Assembly: GCA_027627225.1 (NCBI GenBank)
Contig: CM051034.1
Coordinates: forward strand, 44,687,548 to 44,751,547
Source: Congeria kusceri
Taxonomy: Eukaryota; Mollusca; Bivalvia; Myida; Dreissenidae
DNA length: 64,000 nt
Direction: 5' to 3'
Shown piece after piece: positions 11,469-22,700 of this stretch. Every line of letters starts with the position of its first letter. Positions within the stretch are counted from its first letter, which is position 1. Below the pieces are notes generated by a model. The model made no database searches. It was not told where the DNA came from and worked only from the letters and a program-made list of their open reading frames with translations. Made by a program: the position numbers and the translations under genes.

Positions 11469-11545
<77 letters not shown>

Positions 11546-11650
11546 TAGAAGTAGTATGGAACAAGAAGCCCCGGGTAACCGTACACAATTGCAGGATTAA
11601 GGTCAAAGGTTGTAGATGCAGTAGTAGTAGTAGCAGTTTAGCAGTACTGG
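11453..11650 (+). repeat. (TAG)n / (GTA)n microsatellite
   Basis: About thirty near-perfect GTA triplets lie at 11453-11547, with a second short run at 11618-11650. ORFs on both strands (poly-Val, poly-Tyr) are artefacts. Confidence 0.95.
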
Positions 11651-11659
11651 TAGTGGTGT

Positions 11660-13762
11660 TGATGTTTGTCTGTTGTTGATTTGGTGTAGAAATAAATGTT
11701 CTCATATCATCAAATTGAAAAACAAGTAAAACAGATAAATAAGTACGTACGTTTCAAATCTGAAGAAACATTTGCTATATATTATAAAACCTCAACAAAG
11801 CTTTTGATGATGCGGTAAAAACATCTATACAGACATAGAGTGACGTAAGCATTTATTTCAAAGGTTTCTAAAAGATCAACGCGAATTCCTCACATTATTT
11901 ACGTGAATACTATAAGCATTTTCATTTCGTTTGTTGTCCACATGATGTCTCCTAATCAAAGTAACTTTTATCATCGCTGCACATAAATTAGGCGCGTTTC
12001 TGGTAACACGACTCTATTCATGGACGGCAACGAATAATGAAGTTAAATGAAAAACTAAGGGCATCGAATCAATTCGCACTTCTAGATGAAATCTGTCAAA
12101 AACCTGCGAATTTGGTTAAAATATCCACTAAACAACAAATTTATTGCATCGCTTTACGCAATGTCGTTATAAAAACTGTAAATAAACAGCGCGAACAAAT
12201 GTGTCCGAAATTTGAACCATCCGAAAAGTATTTATGTTTTTAAACTCGCCGTAAATTTTAAGACCATTAAAACGTTTCATTTTTACATTAAATCTCGTCA
12301 ATCGTTTGAAAACATGGACTCGTTTTTGCTATTTGATATATTACAAAAAAGTTTCGCTAAACTACGTTCAAACGCGGAAAAATAAGAGTTAAATGATTTT
12401 GAAGAAAAATGAACATGTTTCGTACATAGAGAAAATACGTTTCGAATAGGGTGAACAACAATCTTTCGAACGACATCACAAACACACAAATGTCGAGCAC
12501 AACATCTAAAACAACATACAAGCGATCATACCGGTTTAAGGTCGCCATTTCGAAACCAACATTTAAACTTCAAACCCAATTTGCATTTTAATGAACGTGA
12601 AATGAAACCCAATACGGATCGTATTGACTCAAAAGAGAGATCCAAACCTTTGATCCATCTTGTAAAGCGAGCCCAGTGAAGAGCAATTCTTTGATTTCCT
12701 TGTCTATTTAATCCGCGACCATGTACTCTCTGTTTACACTGAAACTAAAGTCAATTTCTACGCGAATGGACCAACTTAAGAAAGCCATTGCAAAGTCAAC
12801 GGAAAGGAATGTCGAGCTAGTTTAAGTTGGTCATTTTTCCATCCGAGACGGCAATATGAAGTAGTTATTGTATGTATTAAACATAAAAACGAAAGACACA
12901 TTGTCATACGCAAGTAACATTGAAAAAAAAGGATAACTTACTTTCGTTCTTCTACGTTTACATGTATGTTAATAATTACGGTTTTAGGGTATCATTTCCA
13001 TATCACGATGACGATAAATTTTATTGTATGAACATCCGTCTGATTTACCTGTAATATATGTATGATAATGCATTTATCATTATTTGTATACTTATGAAAT
13101 TAACTGTAAAATCGGATTCGATTGTAATAACCAATTTAAACACGACGTTACGTTACGCAAATGTACGCCAATATCTGACGCGACGTCTTAAACGTTCGAG
13201 ATGCATTTGGCCCCAATAACCTCGTTAATAACTGGATTTACGTTCAATGCTTGTTTACGTGTATGCTAGCGTTACGTTGTGAAACGGCATGACGGATGGT
13301 TGATCTTTATACCTCTGTTTAGTGAATGAGCAAATGTACTCCAAGCATACCGCAAGGTTCTATGCACGACGTTAATATGTACCGCATTGTATTTATCATC
13401 AAATTATAAACGCATTCATTACCGGAGCCGTTTCACGCCCGTTATTATATTTCATTTAATCAAAAGACCGTGATGACGGTGAAAAAATGTGCAATATGAA
13501 GAAAAACACATTTAATTTAGCTGATTGCATGCTCGTCTCATGCATGCGAAGTATGCCAAACTACATGCATTGCTAATGTTCACTACACGTCATAAACTGT
13601 CAGTCTCTGCTACATTGCGAAAGGTGAAGGCGTACTAAAAGCGACAAGCATGAAAAAAACACCATATCTTTAAAATTATGTAAGAAAACGCGCCTTCTGA
13701 TTTAATTTCCAAGGTGTTTGGCGTTTTACGAATGTTGTGACACAAATATATTAATATATGTC
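11660..13762. other. Stretch without supported features
   Basis: Contains short ORFs on both strands (for example 12037-12243 plus, 12298-12548 minus) without convincing splice sites or domains. No tandem or inverted repeat was noticed. Confidence 0.4.
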
Positions 13763-14032
13763 CAGGGCCGGTATTCACAAAGCTACACAGAAACATAATT
13801 AATTAACTTAAGCTGTATTTTTGTCAAAATTTCTTATCAAATCTTTTATGTAAAATGCCATGCGCTCTGTCCACAAAACGGGTAAACTATGAAACATCTG
13901 GTCAATATTTACTAGTTTAAAACAGTTAAATGTACAAAACAATATACGAATTAACAGCCAAAGTGTTTAGGAATTTTAACAGTTTGCTTAAGTTTTCAAT
14001 AAGGATATATGCAACAACGGACCCAGAACACA
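13763..14032. mobile_element. Decayed inverted-repeat element related to the MITE at 41199
   Basis: The left end reads ccagggccggtattcacaaa with cttaagc about 40 bp inside. The right end, reversed, reads tctgggtccgttg with acttaagcaaac inside. The same CTGGGTCC... then CTTAAG layout forms the arms of the element at 41199-41457. The arms here are too diverged for a clean boundary. Nothing else stands out in 14033-14882. Confidence 0.35.
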
Positions 14033-14882
14033 TACTTGTAACTCAATTTACTCATCATCAGAAATACAGTCTCGTACACACTTGAACGAAAAAGAACCAT
14101 CATACCAGAGTCATCTCGTTCTTCGCTCAAGGACGTTTTGATTAAAGTTTAAAACACCCTTATTCAAGTAAACTTTTCGATGTGTTCCATCATTAACAAA
14201 TTGTGTTCCATTGTAATATTTATCATAAGTCCTATATTTTATACATAGTTTTAACATACTTATAGTTTGTCAATACCATATCGGCCAATAACTCTACCGT
14301 TCAATCTACTGGCTGCACATTATTGTCTTGTATGCTCATATAAATGTATTATCCACGCTAGTTTCTACTAGCGAACTTGTTCATGTTATTTCAATTGATA
14401 TTCTAAAATAAAGTCAATGTTCCAAAAGCGGTATACGATCATGTGTTTCCTTTGGCTTTACTTTTATATCAAATTAGCCAACGAGATGCTCCTTTAAGAG
14501 ATAATAAATAATGATAATTGCTGGTATCAGTATTTGTTTATTAAAATAGCTATAGGATTACTTGGCTGATGGATTATTCACATTTCTCATTTATCATAAT
14601 TAAGCGCAATGATAAATATTATACAACGGCTTAATGAAACTATGACTTCCGACCAAAAGAGTTGACACATTGCGCCGTATACAAACCCAAAACTGATGCG
14701 TTTCCCGTAATTTATTTCTCACGAGGATATGTCATTCACGAGAGTAGATGAGAAGTGCTTATTGTATCTCCATATTTTTTGCGGCGAGCCAACGCATTTT
14801 TTTATATATAAAAAAGGTTACAGATTCCTGGACCCCGTGTTGACAACAGTTTAAGACATTCCGTTCACAATTTAGCGCTTAC

Positions 14883-15169
14883 CTGCTTCGGATGCATTCA
14901 GTAATTTTTGTTACCGTTCGTGTTTTTCGGTCAAGTTCGTAAATGCCCTTATAACAGCAACACGGAACTACGAAAATTATCGACACAATCATCTGCATGT
15001 AGGTTGTTCTGAGGACATAAAAAGTGTGCTGGGTTGCATCAAATGCTGCCTTAATGTCAAGATAACCAAAGCTCCAAGTGACAATAATGATATGTGGGTA
15101 TGAGGTACAAAAAATAGGTTCATTTTGAAAACTCACAAGATTGAAAAGTTCACCAGTTATGAGCATCGG
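14883..15169 (-). CDS. Exon-like ORF in intron 2 of the secreted-protein gene; possible alternative or mini-exon
   Basis: The minus strand is open for 95 codons between an acceptor with a fine pyrimidine tract (ttcggtcctttttctag, next to 15169) and a donor AGCAG|GTAAGC at 14882. As one exon it runs from phase 0 to phase 2. It could follow exon 2 but not precede the exon at 458-740. Two smaller readings exist: a 33-bp mini-exon 15169-15137 (PMLITGELFNL, phase 0 to 0, donor CTT|GTGAGT), which fits between exons 2 and 3, and a 126-bp exon 15008-14883 with acceptor ttttatgtcctcag. The acceptor at 15169 lies at the edge of a 44-bp tandem array, which weakens it. The product has a CCC cluster and the string LDIKAAFD. 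The latter recalls reverse-transcriptase motif A, but nothing around it supports that. Confidence 0.2.
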
Positions 15170-15428
15170 CTAGAAAAAGGACCGAAACACTGATGTGTGC
15201 ACAACATAATGGTTAGAAAAAACGGTCGAACCGCATATGTATGCACGATTCAGTGGTTTGAAGAAAGGATCGAACCGCTGATGTGTGCACGATTTAGTTG
15301 TTTGAAGAAAAGACCGAATGGCAAATGTGTGAACGATTCAATGTTTTGAAGAAAGGATCAAACCGCCTATGTGTGCACGATTCAGTGGTTTAAAGAAAGG
15401 ATCGAACCGCAAATGTGTGCACGAGTCA
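15165..15428 (+). repeat. 44-45-bp tandem array, six units
   Basis: Units carry gaagaaaggatcgaaccg, then atgtgtgcacgattcagt. The atgtgtgcac box recurs at about 15192, 15236, 15281, 15325, 15370 and 15414. Reversed, the first unit supplies the pyrimidine tract of the acceptor proposed at 15170. Nothing else was seen up to 15867. Confidence 0.88.
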
Positions 15429-15867
15429 GCCACTAAATCACCGCTAACAACCCAACGAATAAGTACTTGGTAAACCTAACACAAGGCGCGACACTTTACA
15501 ACGTTGGGATGAAAAGGAACACTTGCTTGAGATGATTTATTTCAATAATAAACATCTCACCGTGACCATAAAATATTAAATAATTTGGATATAAAAACGT
15601 CCTCGTATATGGGCTTAGGATGCTGTTTATATCTTAACAGGCGCCAATTTGGCAACTCCGAAAGTTTAAAATCGGACAACTAGACTACATCTTAAAAAAA
15701 AATTCAAATGGATGAAAGATGTCGAAATATGGTTGTGTTGTTGCTGTACCAACATAACACAATGTAGCATGTTCGCATTTAGGCAGTTGACTGGTTTGAT
15801 TGCGTAAAAGGTTACTGTTATTTGCCTTCTGGAAAAATAAAGTAATTATACTTGTTTTTGTTTATAA

Positions 15868-16396
15868 ATGTGTTGCTATTTCTACGCATTAAGTTGTTAT
15901 TTCTACGAGTTAAGTTGCTATTTCTACGAGTTATGTTGTTATTTTTACGAGTTGTGTTGATATTTTTACGAGTGAGGTTGTTATGTTTACGTGTTCTGTT
16001 GTTATTTCTACGAGTTATATTGTAATTTGTACGAGTTGTGTTGTTATTTCTACGAGTTAAGTTGTTATTTCTACGGGTTATATCGTTATTTTTACGAGTT
16101 GTGTTGTTATTTCTACGAGTTAAGTTGCAATTTCTAAGAGTTATATTGTTGTTTTTACGAGTTATGTTGTTATTTTTTACCAGTTATGTTGTTATTTCTA
16201 CGAGTAATGTTGCTATTTTTACGTGTTATGTTGTTATTTTTACAAGGTGTGTTGTTATTTCTACGAGTTATGTTGTCATTTTTACGAGTTATGTTATTAT
16301 TTCTACGAGCTATGTTGAACGAGTTATGTTGTTATTTCTACAAGTTATGTTGTACAAGTTATGTTGTTATTTCTACGTGTTCTGTTGTTATTTAAA
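15868..16396 (+). repeat. 21-bp minisatellite, about 25 units
   Basis: The unit is ttgttatttctacgagttat plus g, with many single-base variants (ctacgagtt, tttacgagtt, ctacgtgtt). A one-base shift near 16177 and short deletions near 16312 and 16350 break the phase. ORFs of 122 and 69 codons (MLLFLRV repeats) are artefacts of the 21-bp period. Confidence 0.93.
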
Positions 16397-17660
16397 TAAC
16401 CAATAATTTACAAAAGAACACAAACCAAGTAAAGAACACAGTCAATGTAGACATTAATTTCGGATTCAGTCGAGACTTTGTTTTAAATAATCGCCTCTCG
16501 TTGTTAGTTTTGGGCCTGATTTTTGAACCGTTTTTCGGAAGGAAAAAGCTGCCTTGCAAATATATTTCTTGTAGATCGAAACCTTTAACCAGGATCTATT
16601 ACAACTGATCAAAGATATTCCTTGCTCAAATCTTATGCATAATTAGCAACTGTTTTCTTTGATTAATTTTTTATCATCTTCGATCGCAAGGCTAACATGG
16701 CCAAACCACTTCCATCGAATTTTGTAAGGAGGACTGCACGATTCTGTACGAAAATCATAGCGTACAACCATCCATTTATTCTAAGGAAGTCAGTATATAT
16801 TTTTTAATCAGAATAAATGTCGATAATAACTGAAGACGTTGCGGCGGGAAAAACGGGTCTCTATCGACAGAAAATATACAATGGTTGTTATCAATGACGT
16901 GTGTTATGTTGTACAAAAAGGTTTGTACTAGTGGGTAACGAAAGACACCTGAAATGAATCTATAAAATTCGTACAGGCCCTCTTTAAAGAAATACTCTTA
17001 CACACTGCCTTGATCTAGTACGCACATTATACATAAACAGTGGATCTGTACCGATTTCAAGCCGTACTTTAGTGATGACCTACACACATAGACCTTGTTT
17101 GAGAAATACCCGATGGCGCCTTGTGCGAAATGAAATTTTTTGAGAATGGCGACACGCGTTGAAAATCGGAACAAAATGTCTTTCTGGCTATTGATGCTGC
17201 TTAATGGACCTGGTATCACTGGTTCGTATGGCTATTCATTCGACCATGTGTAACGCAATAAATTCGAGTCTACTGTCATGGCCATTGGCAATTACAAATA
17301 TACTCGAAGATTGTTCTTATGTCGCAATAAACAATTTTGACAAACTGAAAGAAATACAGTCTTAAATGTGAATAGCTTTTATATGAAAAGAAAAATGGTT
17401 TTAATATAGTAAAACGTACTTATACATACTTGTACATTGCGTGCTACATCAGGACCGACAAACAAAACAGTACGGGTGTACCTTCCTACGAATAAGAACA
17501 TTAATAAACGTACACGTTTTTATATCAGCTTACATCATAGACACTGCTAAACACCCGTGAAAGTCCTACCGAGTGTTTCAGGACATTAAAATCTTCTCCC
17601 TGTAGAGTTTCAAGCCTTGTGTTAAAGTTGTATTGGCCCCGCCTGCATGTTTTCAACTAA
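16397..17660. other. Stretch without supported features
   Basis: The minus strand is open at 17219-16998 and ends at a donor-like GT|GTAAGA. No pyrimidine-rich acceptor precedes it, so it is not called as an exon. No repeats were noted. Confidence 0.4.
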
Positions 17661-17664
17661 AGTC

Positions 17665-18592
17665 TCTTCACATCGATTCCAAAAGCCTTGATACAATAGA
17701 ACGACGCTCTCACACCGATTCCAAAAGCCTTGATACAATAGAACGACACTCTCACACCGATTCCAAAAGCCTTGATACAATAGAACGACACTCTCACACC
17801 GATTCCAAATGCCTGGATACAATAGAACGATTCTCTCACACCGATTCCAAACGCCTTGAGGCAATAGAACGATACTCTCACACCGATTCCAAAAGCCTTG
17901 ATACAATAGAACGATACTCTCATACCGATTCCAAATGCCTTGATAGATACAATAAAACGATACTCTCACACCGATTCCAAATGCCTGGATACAATAGAAC
18001 GATACTCTCACGCCGATTCCAAAAGCCTTGATACAATAGAACGATACTCTCACACCGATTCCATATGCCTTGATACAATAGAACGACACTCTCACACCGA
18101 TTCCATATGCCTTGATACAATAGAACGACACTCTCACACCGATTCCAAAAGCTTTGATATAATAGAACGATACTCTCACTCCGATTCCAAAAGCCTTGAT
18201 ACAATAGAACGATACTCTCACACCGATTCCAAAAGCCTTGATACAATAGAACGATACTCTCACACCGATTCCAAAAGCCTTGATACAAAAGAACGATACT
18301 CTCACACTGATTCCAAAAGCCTTGATACAATAGAACGATACTCTCACACCGATTCCAAAAGCCTTGATACAATAGAACGATACTCTCACACCGATTCCAA
18401 AAGCCTCGATACAATAGAACGATACTCTCACACGATTCCAAAAGCCTTGATACAAAAGAACGATACTCTCACACCGATTCCAAAAGCCTTGATACAAAAG
18501 AACGATACTCTCACACTGATTCCAAAAGCCTTGATACAATAGAACGATACTCTCACACCGATTCCAAAAGCCTCGATACAATAGAACGACCA
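17665..18592 (+). repeat. 42-bp minisatellite, about 22 units
   Basis: The unit is ctcacaccgattccaaaagc followed by cttgatacaatagaacgatact. Most units differ by one to three bases. A 4-bp insertion near 17943 and a 1-bp loss near 18434 shift the frame. One plus frame and two minus frames lack stops in the main unit, which creates ORFs of up to 323 codons. None has gene support. Confidence 0.97.
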
Positions 18593-18639
18593 TCTTGCAA
18601 CAACCAATGCAATGCCACGCAGTTCAAAGCTATAAAAGT

Positions 18640-18860
18640 GATTCATTGAATTGGCAAAGCGCGACACCCATATTAAGCAGTGGGAAGGAAGCATTTTTTA
18701 ACCCATAACCTCCATATACCTTAGTTATAGTACCATAAGATTGAAATAACTGAAGGAATTCCACACAGCCCGAAGCGCAAAAACGCTTCGTTGAATTTGC
18801 GTAGCGCAAAAAAACCCAAAAGCAATTGGGAACGAACCAAATTTTAGCCCATCAGATCTA
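18640..18860 (+). repeat. Diverged duplicate block right of the 42-bp array
   Basis: The pieces at about 18642-18705 and 18790-18852 share tgaatt.gc..agcgc, the run to .ttgggaa.gaa and ttttagcccat, about 146 bp apart. The duplication is old and boundaries are unclear. Nothing further was seen to 19580. Confidence 0.35.
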
Positions 18861-19680
18861 AATTCAGCGGTTATATAAAATTATTCGTGCATAAATGACA
18901 CGGGATTTTGGTCTCTTTTTAACGCACAGCATTCTTTTCATTCCAATAGATATCGCCTCGTCAGATGTATGTTTTGTATTTTCAGGATACATCCACGACA
19001 CCGTCGAGTGAACATCTAAATATTATATTTTCATAAATCACATTCAATCACGCAGATAATGCTTAACCGGCTGTCGATTTATTTTCCATGTTAAAAGACA
19101 CCCCAACAATTTTTCGATGTTTATTTGTATACTACATCGAGTCGACGTCGTACAAAACGAGTTATTTGTAAGCACAATCACGTGTATTTTTTGCACAGAA
19201 TAATCTTTGTTATAAGTTTTTATCATGATGAAAAATAAGAACGCGAACACCAAAGTAAACACATAGATTGATGTAATGCATCAACTAGATCATCAAGCCA
19301 AAAATAACATAAATACAACTAGTTCAAAATAACTCAAATGTACATTCTAGTTTTATAAAACACAATATAAAATAAAATGTAATTTCAACAACAACAAAAA
19401 TACGTGGGAAACACCAACTAATCTATACAAAAACACAAACATCAAAAGGCTGCTTCATTCAACTCGTGCACTTGTAAAAGGAATAGAAATTTCAAATTGC
19501 ATCATAATGAATCTAAATCAATTTCTATTTATTTATGCAATTTTAAAGTAGTAGTCTAGAACCGATTCATCAAGAGATAGTTCGTTACTTTTGGTAGGCA
19601 AATTGTTGCTTTTGGTAGGCAAAATGTACGAAATATACTAGACTCTTCGAACAGCTACACATATACCAGGTTTATTTTTG

Positions 19681-19768
19681 GACAGAGTAGATTTGTGGGA
19701 CCGAGTAGACGTTTGAGACCAAGTAGATTTTTGAGACCGCGGAGATCTTTGGACAGAGTAACTTTGAT
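19681..19768 (+). repeat. 18-bp degenerate minisatellite, five units
   Basis: Units of the type gaccgagtagatttttga repeat at 18-bp steps. Just left, a 20-bp motif (tgcttttggtaggcaaa) is present twice at 19586-19624. Confidence 0.7.
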
Positions 19769-20048
19769 ATAATAAAGACATGTTGTATTAATATGTACAA
19801 TGAAACATACCATAAATGTACGGTCGCTTATTTATTAAAGTTTGTTTGTTTACATTTCGTACCCTATTAATTCAAGATATTTTACTGCGCCAAAGTTATA
19901 ATTATGTTGACAATATTTTGTCATTATATTCATAATACTCATTAACTATATTTGTTATTTTGTTAAATATGTGATTCGTTATTGTACTATGATTTTGGAA
20001 GGGTAATGTTCCTTTAAAAGGTAAAATAAAAGCACTGAGTAAACTCAC

Positions 20049-20103
20049 CTGATTAGCAGCGCTTCCAACTCCAACCAGCACGATGAGCAGCAGCGTCAAC
20101 AAC
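20049..20103 (-). CDS. Signal-peptide exon (exon 2) of the minus-strand secreted-protein gene
   Basis: This 55-bp exon has near-perfect splice sites. The acceptor is a T-rich tract ending in tttttatttttag, and the donor is CAG|GTGAGT. It is about half G+C while its flanks are strongly AT-rich. Read in phase 2 it encodes LLTLLLIVLVGVGSAANQ, the hydrophobic core and Ala-X-Ala-like cleavage region of a signal peptide. Joined to the 17-bp exon at 22684-22700 it completes a 24-residue leader starting MSFERA, with Arg at position 5 as the basic n-region. Cleavage is most likely after SAA. The exon ends in phase 0, which matches the exon at 458-740 (intron 19.3 kb) and also a possible 33-bp mini-exon at 15137-15169. 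The leader indicates an extracellular or type I membrane protein. Confidence 0.6.
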
Positions 20104-20411
20104 CTAAAAATAAAAACAATCATTACGTCATTAGTTATAAATAAATGCAATACAACTTGATTGGCCGATTTTTTAGTTATAATTAAGTACTAATAAAAAA
20201 AGATTTAAATGGCTAGCAGACTTTCGCAAAATGTCAAAATACGTCAAGATAAAATGGAACATGTCTTACAGACACTTTTGATATCTTCAGTTATTTCCAT
20301 TTGTAAAAAAGAAATTTTATAATTCACAGGTTCAAATGTTGTATCATTGCCCATTCATAGAGGTGCTTTTGATAGCTTGCAAACTTAGATGGGGGAAATG
20401 TTTTACTTTAA

Positions 20412-20485
20412 GAGATGACAAGGTGTATAGCTGTAATAATCTGTATTTGAGATGACAAGGTGTATAGCTGTAATAATCTGTATTT
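20412..20485 (+). repeat. Perfect 37-bp tandem duplication
   Basis: The block gagatgacaaggtgtatagc ... ctgtattt occurs twice in direct contact (20412-20448 and 20449-20485) with no differences. It lies in intron 1 of the minus-strand gene candidate. The remainder of intron 1 (to 22683) shows nothing else. Confidence 0.95.
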
Positions 20486-22683
20486 ATCTATTCATAATGG
20501 GTTTTCAATAGCTCCTCCCATGTAATCATGCAAAAAAACGTGTTTCAGGGAAAATATATACATGAAAGATGCCAACAAATAAGCATGCTTATTTCAGTGC
20601 ATTGCCAATTGTCCTTGAAAGGTAAGCTGTGTAGTATTTGCACCAGCAACATGCTGTATACAAAGGAAACATCACGTTCTAAGTCTATTGCATAAGTGAA
20701 GTTTATTATTGTTGATAGTATCTCGCTCTTTATTTAGCGCGGCATTTAAACATTCCGGTGCAATACAACGATGGTCCTAATATTGCAGGCAATACTCCAG
20801 TGGTTTTATTAGATCTTTTAAACCTAGATTCTTGCGGTTTACGCCCGGTGGTTGCGGCTGAATGCATTATTAACTATGTTTTATACATTTATAACGCCGA
20901 CAAATTTGCTACCAAATGCACAAAGCCACATTAAAACACCGAGCACTGAATACCTTTTGGCCTGTGTGATGCGCCAGTCATATTTCATATTTCAAAATCA
21001 AACATCTTATGGGTTCACTTCGTTTTATGAAGATGCGCTCGTATAAAGGCATCAATCATCTCACATCAATCATCCACCAAATAAAATTTTGGATAGACTT
21101 CGTAACGACCCGAATAAAGCTTTTTCATACAAATATGCAATATCATCACCAAATTCAACAATTCTCAATATAGTGTGTTTTCATTTCATCATTTTTCCTT
21201 CGGTTTCGCGGAGTAGCCAAAATCACCAAACAATCAGTTATGGTATTTATAAATTGGTTGTTTAGAAATAGAAACACATCTTACACCATTAAATGTCATT
21301 ACTGGCTAGCTAATAAATTATTAAATAAAATATGTCAAGTCATCTATTGAAAAATAAACAAGACGTCAATTATACTTCACTCAACACAAAAAAAGATTCA
21401 CACTCGAACTAATTGATTTTATATGATAATAAAACAACTACATTTCGGCTTAAATCAGTCAACTGTAAAACAGGGCTCGGCTAGCAGCTAAACTTGCATG
21501 TTCAATATATGTGTTAAAGAAGGAAACATATGTTAAACGCAGATGTACTTGTGTAGGGCCATTTGGCAGATATTTACAGCCGTTTTGCAGTACAGTTAAT
21601 TTATATCTTTACGGTAACACCAGAGGATTGCTAAAATGACAGACACAATCTTATTTCATACTTTATAGTCACAACTGTGCGGTTCAGGTTTGGTCTAACT
21701 GGTGATAAAGTAATAACGCATAAATAATGAAACACAATATAAAAGCGAAAAGAGTAGTAATTACGTTAATGAAACTGTTTACATCTCATCATGCAAGATT
21801 GGCCCAGAATATGGACACAAACAGTACCATCTTAAATAAGTCTACAATGCAATGATTCGCTGCCAAAGAAATACACATAAAGGTGTCAACGACAGTCTTT
21901 ATGCTAGACAGTGTTGACCCAAGCCTTAAAGCTAAAGCCTAATGTTTTAATTAAACGCTAACAAGTATGCTGCGCGTAGGAGTCGAACTGACCGACCGAA
22001 TGTGGCCTATTTTACATCGCAACGTCTGTGTGCCAAAACAAAAGATATATGCTGTTTAACGACCAACTTTAATTGCACGAGATAGGCATTTAACATCGCG
22101 CATGTTTGGCAGTTGTCAGTGTATGTATGTATGTTTTGTAGTTTTGTACAAAGGCAATGATATTTCGGTTTAATATGTGTTTGTAACGCGTTTATATGTT
22201 CTATGCGTGGTTCATATAACAGCACATTATTTGCGATATAAAGTATAGGCTTTTCGGCTGGGAATGATAATTGTACGTTTTATATTTTAATATATGGTAG
22301 TTATCATACTCATTGACAAATAGCAGGTACCATAGAAGCTTTGATGATGGGGATAACACCTTGATGTGAAAATAACATCTAACTGGGTTCATAGTCACCG
22401 ACCTGATTTCATAACAGATAACAACATAGATATAAAGTGATGAATATGATTCTAATTTGTCAACATTATCCGTTTCCTTCACAAACGCGTAATTGTATAG
22501 AAAAATCAAATACATAATGTAATAATATTTGGGGATTGACACTGACGAGTTAGTGTGAAAGTAATGCGCTATTTGCGAATTAATTTTAAAAGCGACAAAG
22601 CTTCGGCACTTTAACGGCATTCCACCTTTATTGAATGAAATAATTATGCCAATGTTTAATATATACTAATTAAAACTACTTAC

Positions 22684-22700
22684 GCACGTTCAAAGCTCAT
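22684..22700 (-). CDS. First coding exon of the minus-strand secreted-protein gene
   Basis: This 17-bp coding piece runs from ATG (22700-22698) to a donor reading GC|GTAAGT. It encodes MSFER plus two bases of an Ala codon and ends in phase 2. The exon at 20049-20103 opens with the single base needed to finish that codon, giving MSFERA followed by LLTLLLIVLVGVG. The resulting leader has a charged n-region, a hydrophobic core and a small-residue cleavage site. That is hard to obtain by chance and is the main reason for choosing this start. The same frame stays open upstream to about 22913, so a longer N-terminus cannot be excluded, but it would bury the signal peptide. Intron 1 is 2580 bp. No TATA box or other promoter element was convincing upstream. 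Confidence 0.52.

Noticed and set aside
14880..15166. Reverse-transcriptase motif (LDIKAAFD)
   Set aside because: The match is one short string. No YxDD box, no adjacent RT blocks and no LINE structure is present.
15868..16406. Membrane-like ORFs rich in Leu and Phe (MLLFLRV)
   Set aside because: They come from the 21-bp minisatellite. The apparent hydrophobicity is a translation artefact.
16998..17219. Minus-strand exon ending at GT|GTAAGA
   Set aside because: The donor is good but no pyrimidine-rich acceptor exists at the other end, and its phase fits no neighbour.
17665..18592. Resemblance to a CRISPR array
   Set aside because: The 42-bp repeats are directly contiguous with no unique spacers, and the window is eukaryotic with no cas genes.
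17622..18593. ORFs of 323, 200 and 173 codons on both strands
   Set aside because: All arise from the 42-bp array, whose unit lacks stops in several frames. Frame shifts in the array carry no sign of selection.
20222..20320. Alternative first exon upstream of the signal-peptide exon (MEITEDIKSV then GTAAGA)
   Set aside because: It ends in phase 1, which would put a stop codon directly into the exon at 20103-20049.
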